DNA of 64,000 bases from Leptobrachium leishanense (taxonomy: Eukaryota > Chordata > Amphibia > Anura > Megophryidae): positions 1 through 64,000 of the forward strand of contig RXON01001627.1 of assembly GCA_009667805.1 (NCBI GenBank). Direction: 5' to 3'. The notes beneath the pieces are model-generated. The model saw only the letters and a list, made by a program, of their open reading frames with translations. It had not been told where the DNA came from and made no database searches. The position numbers were made by a program, and so were the translations under genes. Positions 10,470 to 21,729 of the stretch are shown here, piece by piece; the stretch's first letter is position 1; every line of letters starts with the position of its first letter.

Positions 10470-11345
10470 TTCATTTTTTTATCGTAAAGTGCAACAGAAA
10501 CTAGTGTCACAGTATAAACATTCACAGGATAATAAAGTGTTAAGGTCTGGCCAGATAGGGCTTCTAAAACAAATATACCGTGATTCCAGAAGGTGAAACA
10601 TCCTGCTGGATCCAGTCCTGGAAATGGTTTAACATGAGGCAATATTTTAGGGCTTGCCATTCAGCACCCATGAGATAGAAGTTTGCGAGGAACCGGTGCT
10701 GCACAAGGTGGGCAGAGTGTGTTATTTCATCACATGACTCACCGCAACATGGCTAAGGTTCACGTAGCTGGTGTATCAGAATACTGGAGTATGTGTGCTC
10801 TTTGCGTTGTGAGTTTCATGAACCTGACGTGTTCAGACACAACGTACGTGAGGAAATTCCCTTACAACATTTAAAATCTCCAGGACATAGAGCTGAATGA
10901 GTTGCCTAAAAAAATATTACTAATTTCCATACAATCAAACAGATAGCTGCACAGATCAGATAACTACACAGGACCTTCAAACAATGGAGAATGGAATTTC
11001 CTAGGAGGCGAAAGCAGGGTCATAGTCTCTGGGCAGGAGGATAGCGCACAGCCCCCTCCAAGTCGCACAGTGACAGCGTGTTCTGTCACACCTTGTCTGT
11101 ACCAAGACTCTGCGTATTGTCCAGTAAAGGCACCTCCTCGCGTGCATTCCCAGGTTGAACAGTGACCCTTTCCAGGTCACAGCTTAGTGCATTCCGTTGC
11201 ACTTCAGCATTTCCGTTGAGATCACCTTCCTTGGCCGAGTCATGCACTGGTCCTTCATTTTTGCACCAAACTACAAGAGAAGAGTCACATCACAATGTTA
11301 TAAAATCACCACAACGTGACAGCTGTGTCCGGCATCGTGCGGCAG
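10470..11345. other. Unassigned DNA
   Basis: No open frame of interest and no recognised repeat. Small open frames (75, 63 and 83 codons) look random. Confidence 0.3.
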
Positions 11346-11347
11346 TT

Positions 11348-11785
11348 AAGGCTAGGGTCAGAGTGGGGCAGTCGGAACGCGCGTGCAGGCGCACTAAATC
11401 ACGGCGGCAGTAGCAGCACATAACGGCCAATGACGGCCAATATACGCAGTACGTGCGTACAAAAGTGCGCCGACACCACGCAACCGGCAAATGAACGCAT
11501 TTTTCTCAGAACGTGAAACCGCTGCTACTGACGTACAAAGTGCGCTGCGGCCGCATGGCAGCGTGTGTGTGTGATTAGGAGACGTCAGACGCTGCTAGTG
11601 TGCGGCCTACATAACGTTCAAACAGCCGGATTTCCCTAGACTTTTTTACCCCACCGTCATGAAATACGTCCAGAATTGCGCATCGTCTGACCACTTAAGC
11701 GTATTCCGTGAAAAAATGCGTGCGCACGCATCGACGTACATTTTGACGGTGGCCGCAGAAAATGCGCTCATCTGTCCCTAGCCTA
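11348..11785. mobile_element. Diverged TAAGGCTAGGG-type MITE
   Basis: The left end AAGGCTAGGGTCAGAG and right end TGTCCCTAGCCT match the termini of the 8991-9420 element. The interior again has GCGCACTTTTG-like, GTACG and CGTGAAACCGC blocks in foldback order. No protein-coding capacity. Confidence 0.65.
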
Positions 11786-11789
11786 AACG

Positions 11790-13056
11790 GAACATGCAAA
11801 GTATGGCCAGAGCTCCAAACCCTACGCACATCCATAAACTAGTTGCTAAACTGGATTTGAAGATTTAAACAATAAAATGCACAAACTCCCCAGGAATATT
11901 AAAGAAGAACCCCCCTCCCCAAATCTCCATCAGGAAGAGTCATTGTTCTTGTCATGTCATTAGCGTGTGTCGCTGATATCTTTCATACAGTTACACATCC
12001 ATTTGCAAAGCATTTACTTCACAATAGGCTAAGAGACAGGTACACACCGGGTGACCCAGATGCCTTTGGGAGTTTATGTATACATAAGGCCGTGATTCGG
12101 GGTCACATGCATCACTCTGATCAGTACGCACCAGGTAAGTATGGGTTAATGAAAAGGCAGCTCTCCAGCAATATTGACCCCTAGCACAAATGCTTATATA
12201 GTCAACTTTCCTCCTTAACCAGGTAACACCGTTAAATGTTAGCTCCTTGGGAATGCTAGCTCAATGATTGGCTCTCACAGTGACCCGCCAGCCTCAAAAA
12301 TCACGATGTAGGGGTTAGGATTAGGAAGAGGATTAACGATTAGGCTCATTTTTAAAATTGGGATTAGAATGGACTACTGGGACCATCCAGTGATCAGACA
12401 TGCACAGTGTGGGCAGAGGCTGCTGAAGCCAGACAGGTGATTTCGGTGCCAAGAGTTGGAGACATCAATGTTCAGAAATCAGTAGCCAAAGCCTGGAGCT
12501 GGCCACTGCACCATGACACAATGAGTGTGTGACAAACAATGTGTGGGGGAGTGCAGAGCTGCCAGAAATGACCCCCCCCCCCACTCAAAAAAAATAAATA
12601 AGCACAAACAATGGGCATTTTACTTGTGAAAGGCATCAGTCCCAAGATCCAATCCTTAAAATTGCCCATCGCACCATGAACCCGGCGAACTCTGGAAACT
12701 CTTGAAAGACACGTGACAGAGATACAAGTTTATTTTTCATTTTGATACGTTATTGCTCTTTAATCTCCCTTCTGTAAATTCCACAAAAACCTGCCGATAT
12801 CTCCCTTTTTTACATTGAACAGAGTCCTGCCTCCTCCTAGGCCATTGCTTACTTTCAAAGTTTTTGGTGGGCAAACCCAGCCACTCCCAGGGGAACATCC
12901 TGGTGCCTCCCCATCTCCTCCTCAAAGTTTCTGACAACCTGCAGCCAACAGGGTGATCCTGCAGCATATCAGCAAATATGAGAATAAAAAGAAATTGTAA
13001 AAATTTACTTTTTCAAAATGTAATCCCCAAAATCTACTAAATAGTTTCAAAATTTT
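11790..13056. other. Unassigned DNA
   Basis: No gene or clear repeat recognised. It includes a C run near 12572 and small random open frames. Confidence 0.3.
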
Positions 13057-13174
13057 GTCCTGAGTAGGGATCGACCGATTATCGGATCTACCGATATTTT
13101 GGGCCGATTTTGTTTTTTTTTCGAATTTATCGGTATTCAAGTCCCCAATATTACCGATTTCTACTTGCCGCTCC

Positions 13175-13442
13175 CCAGCGCGCCCGGGACACAGCACTGC
13201 AACCCAGAGCTCAGCCTGACCTGAAGCCCCCTTAAACCCAGCCCTGCCTGAAGTTGAACCTGCAGCAGGTGAATAAAAAAATGGCCCACAGCTGTGTGTG
13301 CACTGCAGACTGAGAGTGTGCACACACACAGCTGTGGGCCATTTTTTATTCACCTGCTGCAGGTTGAACTTCAGGCAGGGCTGTGTTTAAGGGGGCTTCA
13401 GGTCAGGCTGAGCTCTGGGTTGCAGTGCTGTGTCCCGGGCCG
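13175..13442. repeat. Long inverted repeat inside the hAT element
   Basis: The left arm (about 13178-13301) and right arm (about 13310-13440) are complementary almost throughout. CACAGCTGTGTGTGCAC faces GTGCACACACACAGCTGTG, and CGGGACACAGCACTGCAACC faces GGTTGCAGTGCTGTGTCCCG. The transcript would form a strong hairpin. Confidence 0.85.
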
Positions 13443-13642
13443 TAACTGCTTATGATGGATGGAGTCAATGGACGGAGCAAAGGGGCTTTAAAGATGGAGC
13501 CGAGGAAGGAGGGGGAGCTGCTGCAGCTAGTGGGGTTGGTTAATGCGTGACAGACAGTGACTGCGTGGGGCTAGTGAAGGGAGCGGAGCATTCGGCAGCA
13601 CACCCTGGTTGTAATAATTACTTAAAAAGAAACAGACAGCCA

Positions 13643-14590
13643 GCTAGCGATACATGCGATGTACAACACACACAGCCCCTTGCACGCTAGCGATACATGC
13701 GATGTACAACACACACAGCCCCTTGCACGCTAGCGATACATGCGATGTACAACACACACAGCCCCTTGCACGCTAGCGATACATGCGATGTACAACACAC
13801 ACAGCCCCTTGCACGCTAGCGATACATGCGATGTACAACACACACAGCCCCTTGCACGCTAGCGATACATGCGATGTACAACACACACACAGCCCCTTGC
13901 ACGCTAGCGATACATGCGATGTACAACACACACAGCCCCTTGCACGCTAGCGATACATGCGATGTACAACACACACAGCCCCTTGCACGCTAGCGATACA
14001 TGCGATGTACAACACACACAGCCCCTTGCACGCTAGCGATACATGCGATATACAACACACACAGCACCTTGCACGCTAGCGATACATGCGATGTACAACA
14101 CACACAGCCCCTTGCACGCTAGCGATACATGCGATGTACAACACACACAGCCCTTTGCACGCTAGCGATACATGCGATGTACAACACAAACAGCCCCTTG
14201 CACGCTAGCGATACATGCGATGTACAACACAAACAGCCCCTTGCACGCTAGCGATACATGCGATGTACAACACACACAGCCCCTTGCACGCTAGCGATAC
14301 ATGCGATGTACAACACACACAGCCCCTTGCACGCTAGCGATACATGCGATGTACAACACACACAGCCCCTTGCACGCTAGCGATACATGCGATATACAAC
14401 ACACACAGCACCTTGCACGCTAGCGATACATGCGATGTACAACACACACAGCCCCTTGCACGCTAGCGATACATGCGATGTACAACACACACAGCCCCTT
14501 GCACGCTAGCGATACATGCGATGTACAACACAAACAGCCCCTTGCACGCTAGCGATACATGCGATGTACAACACACACAGCCCCTTGCAC
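13643..14590. repeat. 43-bp minisatellite, 22 copies
   Basis: The unit begins GCTAGCGATACATGCGATG and ends CCCCTTGCAC. Starts fall every 43 bp from 13643 to 14548, with one unit 2 bp longer (extra CA, 13858-13902). Most units are identical. Marker variants (GATATAC plus AGCACC) occur only in the units starting at 14032 and 14376, exactly 8 units (344 bp) apart. CAAACAG variants follow each at the same 129-bp offset. This shows a segmental duplication of an 8-unit block inside the array. Confidence 0.95.
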
Positions 14591-14896
14591 ACAAATCTGT
14601 AAAGATAAAGAAGTCATTTTTCCACGGTATGCGCTGAGCTAATTTTACCGTTTGCGCTCATGTTTAAAAGTGATTTGAAGTCACGTTTAATTATAACACC
14701 CAGACAAATTAAATTATATATATCCTTTTAAATTGTGTTCGTTTTCAAAAATTTAAGCGCACAGAATATCGGCCCCTGATATCGGTTATCGGTCTGAGAG
14801 ACGGCCGATAATCGGTATCGGCCTGGAAAAAAAACCATATCGGTCTATCCCTAGTCCGGAGATTAGAAATACCCAACTTTTACATGTTTTTGCTTT

Positions 14897-15313
14897 GTAA
14901 CCCCTTCACTGCTGAGCCAGTTCACCTCTGTGCGCTGAGCTCATTCTGACCGTTTTATGCTCATTATTTTTAGATGCCAGCCTCTAATAGATCCTATTTA
15001 ATTAAACCCCCCCCCAGACAATTTTTTTTTTTAAATTTATTATATTTTTACACCAAACCTGGTCATGTTGGGATCATTGGAAAGGCCATGTCCAGGCCTT
15101 CCCAATGATATCAAAGATGGACCCTCTAGCTTCCACGGATCCAAAGGATCCCCGTATCTTCACTTATCAGCTAGGGGGTTAACTGGCCCACTAACGTCCT
15201 CACGCATATGGTGCGCATGTCAGTTTGTGTGGGGGTGACGCTGAGGCTTGGCTGACATCCAAGATGTCAGCCACGTCCGGGTTTGAATCGCGATTCGGCA
15301 GCGAAATGGTTAA
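14897..15313. mobile_element. piggyBac-like MITE, second copy
   Basis: Ends CCCCTTCACTGCT and GGCAGCGAAATGG are flanked by GTAA (14897-14900, a decayed TTAA) and TTAA (15310-15313). The interior has a GGTCATGTTGGGATCATTGG...CCAATGATATC hairpin also seen near 43420 and 47310. Non-coding. Confidence 0.65.
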
Positions 15314-15319
15314 AGCTAT

Positions 15320-16140
15320 GCACCGCTGAAAAGGGAAGACTCTCACCTTTCCAGCGGTGCAATTTGTGTCTTTCTAGCTTTATCGGTTGGAGAGCTCCCA
15401 AGATAAAAGGTTTCCTTTCATCTATACTCCATTGGGAATATTTTATTCGCCACCACTAATGGAAGCATTGTAGATCGTTACGAGGGAAGGACCCCCCCCC
15501 CTCCCCCGTGGAAATAAGCGGTCCAATGCTCTAATACTGAGCCACTCAAAAGGGAGGCTCAGAAATACGTGAGTAAATTGAACTACGCTGACCTACTATC
15601 TCAATTTGATTGCTGGTATTGTGCTATGTACACTTTTGTCATTTTTGAGGTAATCACACTACTGGAGTAGAAGGCTGCAATATAATCTACCACCTTTAAA
15701 GAATTGTTTGATAGGAGGCCCCCCCCCCAATAGAGGCTCATCTGTGAAAAATACAAACCAATAGGTTCCTCGTTTGTGAGTGGTTTTCATTGTAACCCTC
15801 AACTATAGCCATCTAGAGTATATAACAGTATTGCGCGATTATCTGTATTTTTGTATATTATCGTGTACATTGATGGACACCGCTGTCTATCTGGAACCAA
15901 TATTTTGGAAGAAACACGTGTCAACCTCCTACCTGCGCTCCCAACAAATTCGTTTGTATTCTATAAATTAATATATGTAATTTGTGCAAGTAAAAAAAAA
16001 GTAACAAATACCACAATTTGCCCTGGGGTGGGGAGGGGTACGTTAAATTTAAACTTTTAATAATAATAAAAAAAAAAAAAATCATTTTAAATCCACATAA
16101 AGCAGGCAATTGCCAGGTTATTAATATGAATAAAAAATAA
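15320..16140. other. Unassigned DNA with a possible Penelope-like fragment
   Basis: No coding motif. It contains a GCACCGCTGAAAAG...CTTTCCAGCGGTGC foldback at about 15319-15360. The string GAAACACGTGTC near 15911 equals the 3' half of the hammerhead at 5290-5336, but no helix I or helix II partner is visible. It may be a degenerate relative. C runs at 15490 and 15720 are low-complexity. Confidence 0.3.
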
Positions 16141-16143
16141 TTT

Positions 16144-16262
16144 AAATTAATTAGTTACAAACATTTATAAAGTGCCAACATGATGCATAGCGCTGTACAA
16201 TGAGAGAGCGCGAACAACAAACATACATACACAAAACGCAGAGAGAACAGTAGGAGATAGGA
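16144..16262 (-). mobile_element. L2-type LINE 3' tail fragment
   Basis: Contains TTTATAAAGTGCCAACATG and GCATAGCGCTGTACAATG, the reverse complement of the L2 3' terminus seen at 920-1000 and 40090-40150, but more diverged. Only the last 100 bp or so are present, consistent with severe 5' truncation. Confidence 0.7.
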
Positions 16263-16324
16263 CCCTGGTGGAGAGCTTAATGCAGCCATGCCATGATTGA
16301 AGCCATTTATTTATAATTATTATT

Positions 16325-16466
16325 CTCCCCACATATATAAAATAGTCCCCAGGTCCCCCATGTATAAATTAATAATCCCCAGGTCCCCACATATATGAAT
16401 TAATAATCCCCAGGTCCCCGCATATATGAATTAATAATCCCCAGGTCCCCACATATATGAATTAAT
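16325..16466. repeat. About 31-bp minisatellite, 4-5 copies
   Basis: Tandem units of AATAATCCCCAGGTCCCC followed by an ACATATATGAATT segment. It lies directly left of the TAGGGATGCACCGATACC sequence. Confidence 0.85.
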
Positions 16467-16560
16467 TAGGGATGCACCGATACCACTTTATTAAGACAGA
16501 GTACGAGTACCGATACTTTTTAAAAGTACTCACCGATACCGAGTACCGATACATGACATT
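16467..16560. mobile_element. hAT-like terminal fragment
   Basis: Starts TAGGGATGCACCGATACC with repeated GTACCGATAC motifs, resembling hAT-type termini and the TAGGGATCGACCGAT end at 13065. The opposite end is not found, so this is a fragment or a very short derivative. Confidence 0.5.
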
Positions 16561-16599
16561 AAAGAAAAGTGACTCTTTCCAATAAGAACAGACCATATA

Positions 16600-16820
16600 A
16601 AAATGCCCCCAGCTCACATGTATATATCCCACAGCTCATGGATTTGCCCCAGCTCATGGAAATGCCCCCAGCTCACACATGGATAATGCCCACAGCTCAC
16701 ACATGGATAATGCCCACAGCTCACACATGGATAATGCCCCCAGCTCACACATGGATAATGCCCCCAGCTCACACATGGATAATGCCCCCAGCTCACACAT
16801 GGATACGCCCCAGCTCACAC
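16600..16820. repeat. 24-bp CAGCTCACACATGGAT minisatellite
   Basis: About seven copies of GCCCCCAGCTCACACATGGA plus a TAAT tail. The same array continues at 17652-17704 and, after the gypsy element, at 22741-22788, so the MITE and the gypsy element both landed inside one array. A related and longer array lies at 60090-61275. Open frames across it are repeat translations, not genes. Confidence 0.9.
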
Positions 16821-16823
16821 TAG

Positions 16824-17651
16824 CAGGGTTATTCAAAGAGAATCGAAAAGTCACCGCACGTTCGGAGACTTTTCGTTCTCTTCAATTCGGTTCCTTTTGC
16901 CGATCCCATTTCGGTGACCCCGCGGTGTATTCAGCAAGCACCACAGGATCCCCGAATTGCAGGGAAAGGTCGCCGCAAAACCCACCGAATGCACACCGAA
17001 AACCCGCAAAAACATCTGGATTAACCCGTCGAAAAAGCCCGAACAGGAGCCGATCACACTCAGTGAAGCAGCAGTGAATAAATTAGCAAAACCGTTTGTA
17101 TGATTGTCTGAAAATGAATCGCTGTTTGCAAAGAAACTACTGAGCGAAAAAATCTGAAATTTACATAGGAGGTCCAGGGAATGATAATAAAAAAGGACTG
17201 TTACAGAAAAAATAAGTAAACTTAAAATCAGAAAAATGCTTAAAATATCCTAAAAAAAAATTAAAAATTCTATAACTAAAGAGACTTTTTACTGCAGAAT
17301 TTTATAATGAATGCTTTTAGATATTGAATTAAAACCGGAATATTTTTAACATTGAAGCCTATGGGATTCTCCTGAATAAACCTGTCGAATGAAACCACCG
17401 AATGGCAGGGCATTAGGGGAACCTTTCACTGCTGGTTTTCGTTCTCTGAATAGCCGAAACAGTGCATTTTCATGGGGTTTTCACTGCCCTCGAACAGGCA
17501 CCAAACAGGCACCGTATGTGCAGGCAATTCGCCAGGATTTGGTGAATTGCCTGCTCTCTGAATAGCCGAATGCCAAGAAAGGGAACCGTACACTGAATTT
17601 CAGCGTTCGCTTACCTTTCTCAAGCAATTCGGATCTCTTTGGATAACCCTG
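16824..17651. mobile_element. TTATTCA-family MITE, copy B
   Basis: Begins CAGGGTTATTCAAAGAGAAT and ends GGATCTCTTTGGATAACCCTG, 828 bp. Internal blocks match the copies at 8009 and 52263. It interrupts the CAGCTCACACATGG array: the array resumes immediately with ATGGATATTGCCCCC. No coding capacity. Confidence 0.8.
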
Positions 17652-17704
17652 ATGGATATTGCCCCCAGCTCACACATGGAAATGCCCCCAGCTCACACAT
17701 GGAA

Positions 17705-18132
17705 TGTAAGGATATAGGGTCACCCAGCACGCAGACAAAACCCAGAAAGGCAAGAAAGGACCCTAAACTGAGAAGCTGGTCCTTAGAATGGCCAGGTACT
17801 AATCTAGAATACACAGAAGTACAGATTAGGGACAGGAGAGATATCGTAGTATAAACAAGCCAGAGGTCGGTACACGAGGTAAACATATGCCAAGGGATAA
17901 TGCAGAAAACAGTCAAAATACAAGCCAGAAGTCAAACCAGAAAATCAATCATAAACTGTAGAAACGCGCTGAAGGCTAGAAATAACCACGTCAGGGCTCA
18001 GAGCACAGACTGGAACTGATATTTAAAGGCCTAGATCCCTGACCAGGTGTGGCATACAAAGTGGCCTGATTCAAAGACTGGCGCCCTCTCTGTTGGGAAG
18101 GCCGTACTGCAGGAGCAGTAGCAGGCATGACA
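17705..18132 (-). repeat. Gypsy 3' LTR (left)
   Basis: 428 bp. On the plus strand it begins TGTAAGGATATAGGG and ends GCAGGCATGACA, giving the usual TG...CA ends on either strand. Compared with the right LTR it has one clear substitution (GGGACAGGAGAG versus GGGACAAGAGAG) and lacks 2 bp and 3 bp in A-rich spots. Confidence 0.95.
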
Positions 18133-18284
18133 GTACCCCCCCCTCCACGAGCGCCCTCTGGGCGCCGAGATCCCGGAGCAGTGGGATGAGAACGGTGAAA
18201 GGCACGGACCAGACGGGGGGCATGGAGATCAGAAGTTGGAACCCATGAGCGTTCCTCCGGGCCATACCCTCTCCAGTGCACCAA
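18008..18284 (-). pseudogene. Gypsy integrase chromodomain
   Basis: The frame contains [15 protein letters not shown] followed by a basic segment, the core of a chromodomain that in chromoviruses guides integration to marked chromatin. It lies after the integrase C-terminal region and is displaced by one base (near 18284) from the upstream integrase frame, so the domain is not translated in phase with the integrase here. The reading runs into the 3' LTR. Confidence 0.8.
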
Positions 18285-19583
18285 ATATTGAAACCACCAC
18301 GGGAATGGCGGGAATCAACAATGGACTGGACCTCAAATTCTTCTTGTCCCTGGACCAGTACAGGACGTGGTCGAGGAATAACAGTGGTGAACCGATTGCA
18401 CAGAAGGGGCTTCAACAAGGAGGTGTGAAAGGTATTCGGTATACGGAGGGTATGAGGTAGGTCCAGCGCATAACTGACTTCGTTGATACGTCTTAGGACT
18501 TTGAATGGACCAATGTACCGCGGAGCAAATTTCATTGATGGCACACGTAACTTAATGTTACGGGTAGACAACCAGACTCTCTGGCCTGGAACATAGGAAG
18601 GACCCATCCGCCTATGCCTATCTGCATAGGTCTTCTGTTGGACTGCAGCGTGACAGAGGTTGGAACGTACCAAAGTCCACACTTTATGAAGAGACTGAAC
18701 ATAGGAGTCCAAGTCAGGAAGACCAGTGTCAGCACTAGGGGATGGCAAAAAAGTAGGCTGGAAACCATGGGCAACATAAAACGGGGAGTGACCAGACGAG
18801 GCATTAACATTACTGTTCAGAGCAAATTCAGCCCAAGGAAGCAAAGATACCCAATCATCTTGCCCTTGAGAAGAGAAGCTACGAATGTAGTTCTCACTAG
18901 ACTGATTGGCACGTTCGGCCAGCTCCATTGGACTGTGGGTGATAAGCAGAAGAAAATGATACTTTAATACCCAACTGTGAACAGAAATTTCTCCAAAATC
19001 TAGAAATGAACTGTGGACCCCGATCAGAGACAATTTCATGAGGCAAACCATGTAATCTGAATACCTCTTTGGCAAATATGTTGGCTAGACCTTTAGATGT
19101 TGGCAATTTCTTGAGAGGAACCAGATGAACCATTTTAGTAAAGCGATCAACAATGGTCAAAATCACTGTATGCCCTTCAGAAGGTGGCAAATCTACGATG
19201 AAATCCATAGAAATATGTGACCATGGTTTGTCAGGGATGGCTAGTGGTTGCAATAGCCCTGCAGGACATTGAGTAGAGGCTTTGGATTGTGCACATACCA
19301 CACATGCCTGTACATATTCTCTCACATCCTTGGCAATGTCTGGCCACCAGTACATCGGTGTAAGGGCTGACAATGTCCTTTTTATACCAGGATGACCGGC
19401 TGGCCTGGAGGCATGATAACAAGAGAGTAGTTCCTTTCTTTCTGCGTCAGGAACAAACAACTTGTCAGAAGGAGTCTCAGGAGGAGCTGTACTTTGCATA
19501 GCTTGGATACGAGTAAGGAGTGTAGAAGTAAGGGTGAGATGAGTAGCTGCCACTACTCTCTCCAGAGGAACAATCGACTCCAC
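18285..19583 (-). pseudogene. Gypsy integrase
   Basis: Catalyses insertion of the cDNA. On the minus strand: an HHCC zinc-binding region (HASRPAGHPG...CVVCAQSK), the first catalytic Asp in SMDFIVDLP, the second in IVSDRGPQF, and SAYHPQSNG just before the expected catalytic Glu. A one-base change near 18925 breaks the frame exactly at that Glu. The downstream frame resumes with ERANQSSENYIRSF and continues through WAEFALN and the GPFKVL region. The N-terminal part is separated from RNase H by a TAG near 19613. Confidence 0.85.
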
Positions 19584-19609
19584 TGGTCTATCTTGCTGTT
19601 CTGTGACCT

Positions 19610-19790
19610 CAAACTACCTGGAAAGCGCGTCTGCCTTCGCATTTCTGTTACCGGGCCTATAGGTGATTATGTAATTGAAATGAGTCAAAAACAGCGACCA
19701 CCGGGCTTGACGGGATGACAGTCTTTTGGCATCGGCAATAAAGGTCAGGTTTTTATGGTCAGTCAGAATCAGTGGGAGTAGGAGCTCCTT
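19610..19790 (-). pseudogene. Gypsy RNase H C-terminal part, frameshifted
   Basis: The frame after a shift near 19780 contains [18 protein letters not shown] and [12 protein letters not shown], typical of the C-terminal end of the gypsy RNase H and tether, and ends at a TAG (probably from CAG). The frameshift lies in the CTCCTACTCCCACTG stretch. Confidence 0.75.
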
Positions 19791-20391
19791 CAAGTAGGTG
19801 TCTCCACTCCTTCAAAGCAGAAATGATAGCCAGGAGTTCTCGGTTACCGATATCATAGTTCCTTTCAGCACTAGATAATTTCTTGGAACAGAAGCCACAA
19901 GGCTTGAGTGGTTGGTCAGGGGATTCTCTTTGGGAAAGAACAGCTCCTACTCCTGTCTCAGAGGCATCAACCTCTAGGATGAAAGGCTTCCTTGGATTAG
20001 GGTGGACAAGTATAGGGGCCGTAGAAAAAGCCTCTTTAAGAGTCTCAAAGGCTTTAACGGCTTCAGGGGACCAAATACGGGTATTGGCTCCCTTCTTGGT
20101 CATATTGGTAATGGGTGCCAGTATTGTGGAGAAATTGAGTATGAACCTGCGGTAGTAGTTGGCGAACCCTATGAATCTCTGAATAGCTTTTAGCCCTATA
20201 GGACATTGCCAGTCAGTAACAGCAGTAAGTTTAGCCGGGTCCATGGAAAATCCCTCTTTGGAAATGACATAACCTAGAAATGCTAACTTAGGTTGGTCAA
20301 AGAGACACTTCTCCAATTTGCAGTAAAGGCCATTGTTCAACAACGTCTGAAGAACCTTTTTAACATGCAAGTGGTGAGTAGCGAGATCAGG
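19759..20391 (-). pseudogene. Gypsy RT C-terminal part and RNase H N-terminal part
   Basis: Continues in the same frame as the RT core after one in-frame TAA (20392-20394; the expected Ser TCA is TAA). Recognisable: [19 protein letters not shown], then [16 protein letters not shown] (first RNase H Asp) and [13 protein letters not shown] (RNase H Glu). The frame is lost near 19780. Confidence 0.85.
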
Positions 20392-21729
20392 TTAGTAAAT
20401 AAGTATATCATCCAAATACACGATGACACAGTCGTGTATGAAATCACGCAAAACATCATTTATAAAATCCTGGAACACAGCTGGAGCGTTACATAGCCCA
20501 AAGGGCATTACAAGGTACTCGTAGTGACCAGATCTGGTATTGAAAGCGGTTTTCCATTCATCACCATCCTTAATGCGCACTAAAATGTACGCGCTTCTTA
20601 AATCAAGCTTAGAAAAAATCTGGGAACCTTTTAACCTGTCAAAGAGTTCAGCAATCAATGGAATGGGATAGGCATTTTTCACAGTTATTTTATTTAAACC
20701 CCTATAATCTATGCAAGGTCTTAAGTCCCCTTCTTTCTTAGAGACAAAAAAGAACCCAGCACCAGCAGGAGATGTGGATTTCCTTATGAAGCCCTTAGCA
20801 AGGGAATCCTTTATGTACTCCTCTAATATGAGGTTTTCATGTTGAGACAGAGGATACACTCGTCCCTTGGGAGGAAAAGTACCAGGAAGGAGAGTAATCG
20901 CACAATCATAGGGTCTATGCTCAGGTAAAGTCTCAGCCCCTCCTTTGTTGAAAACCTCCCCGACCTCCTCATACTGTATAGGAACCAATACAGATAAAGG
21001 AGCAGCAGTGGGTACATTTATAGTGTGCACAGACTTGACAGGAATCATGCATGAATCAAAACAAGACTTGCTCCATGACAGAACAGTGTTTCTTCTCCAG
21101 TCTATGACTGGATTGTGTTTTTGTAACCAGGGATACCCCAAAACAACAGGACATGAAGGAGATGATAGGAGTTGGCATACCACAGTCTCTTTATGGAGAA
21201 CTCCTACAGACATGGAAATAGGACTGGTCTCCTTAGAAATATATGGGTTGGAAAGGGGTCTGCCATCTATAGCACGAATAGCTATAGGTGGGTTTTTTTC
21301 CACACAGGGAATCACTTTCTCCAATGCAAAAGTAGTGTCCATAAAATTTTCCTCTGCCCCTGAATCAAGAAGTGCATCTACCTGAATAATGGAGGAACCC
21401 ACCTCAATCCCAATAGTAAAGTAACAACGCTTTCTATAAACAGAAGGAGACAATGTCATGACCTCTGATACCAGTCCCCTCTCCTCTGACGGTTTAATCT
21501 CTCCAGACTGCATTGGTTGAGGTACAGAGTTGTCAGATGCAGCAGGGTTAAGCTCTGGAGACACATACGGCATTAACCTATTAGGTTGCGCTTTTGTTTT
21601 ACACATGTCCCTGATTTGGTCTTCCATCTCCATACAGAATGGAATTAGATCATTCAGATTCCCAGGAAGATCTCTTGCTGTAATAGCAAGGGTTAAAGAG
21701 TCAGATAAACCCTTCAGAAAACAGGACAC
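20392..21729 (-). pseudogene. Gypsy Gag end, protease and reverse transcriptase core
   Basis: One continuous 445-codon frame. It opens with the C-terminal Gag segment CFLKGLSD...[10 protein letters not shown]. The aspartic protease follows with [10 protein letters not shown] (active-site Asp codon about 21366). RT motifs come next: [24 protein letters not shown] (motif A), [13 protein letters not shown] (motif B) and YLDD (20407-20418). No CCHC zinc knuckle is visible between Gag and protease. The frame ends at a TAA directly after the YLDDILIY box. Confidence 0.9.

Larger units (their letters stand above)
13057..14861. mobile_element. hAT-type non-autonomous element with 8-bp target duplication
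   Basis: Ends TAGGGATCGACCGAT (from 13065) and ATCGGTCTATCCCTA (to 14853) are flanked by GTCCTGAG (13057-13064) and GTCCGGAG (14854-14861). This is an 8-bp duplication with one mismatch, as expected for hAT transposition. Sub-terminal ATCGG/CCGAT motifs repeat at both ends and are candidate transposase-binding sites. The interior holds a 120-130 bp inverted repeat and a 22-copy minisatellite but no transposase, so it must have moved in trans. Confidence 0.8.

Noticed and set aside
13643..14590. CRISPR-like array of regularly spaced repeats
   Set aside because: Units are directly adjacent with no unique spacers and the genome is eukaryotic; it is a minisatellite.
16569..16854. HTWIMPPA and MCELGAL repeat frames
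   Set aside because: Repeat translations of a 24-bp array.
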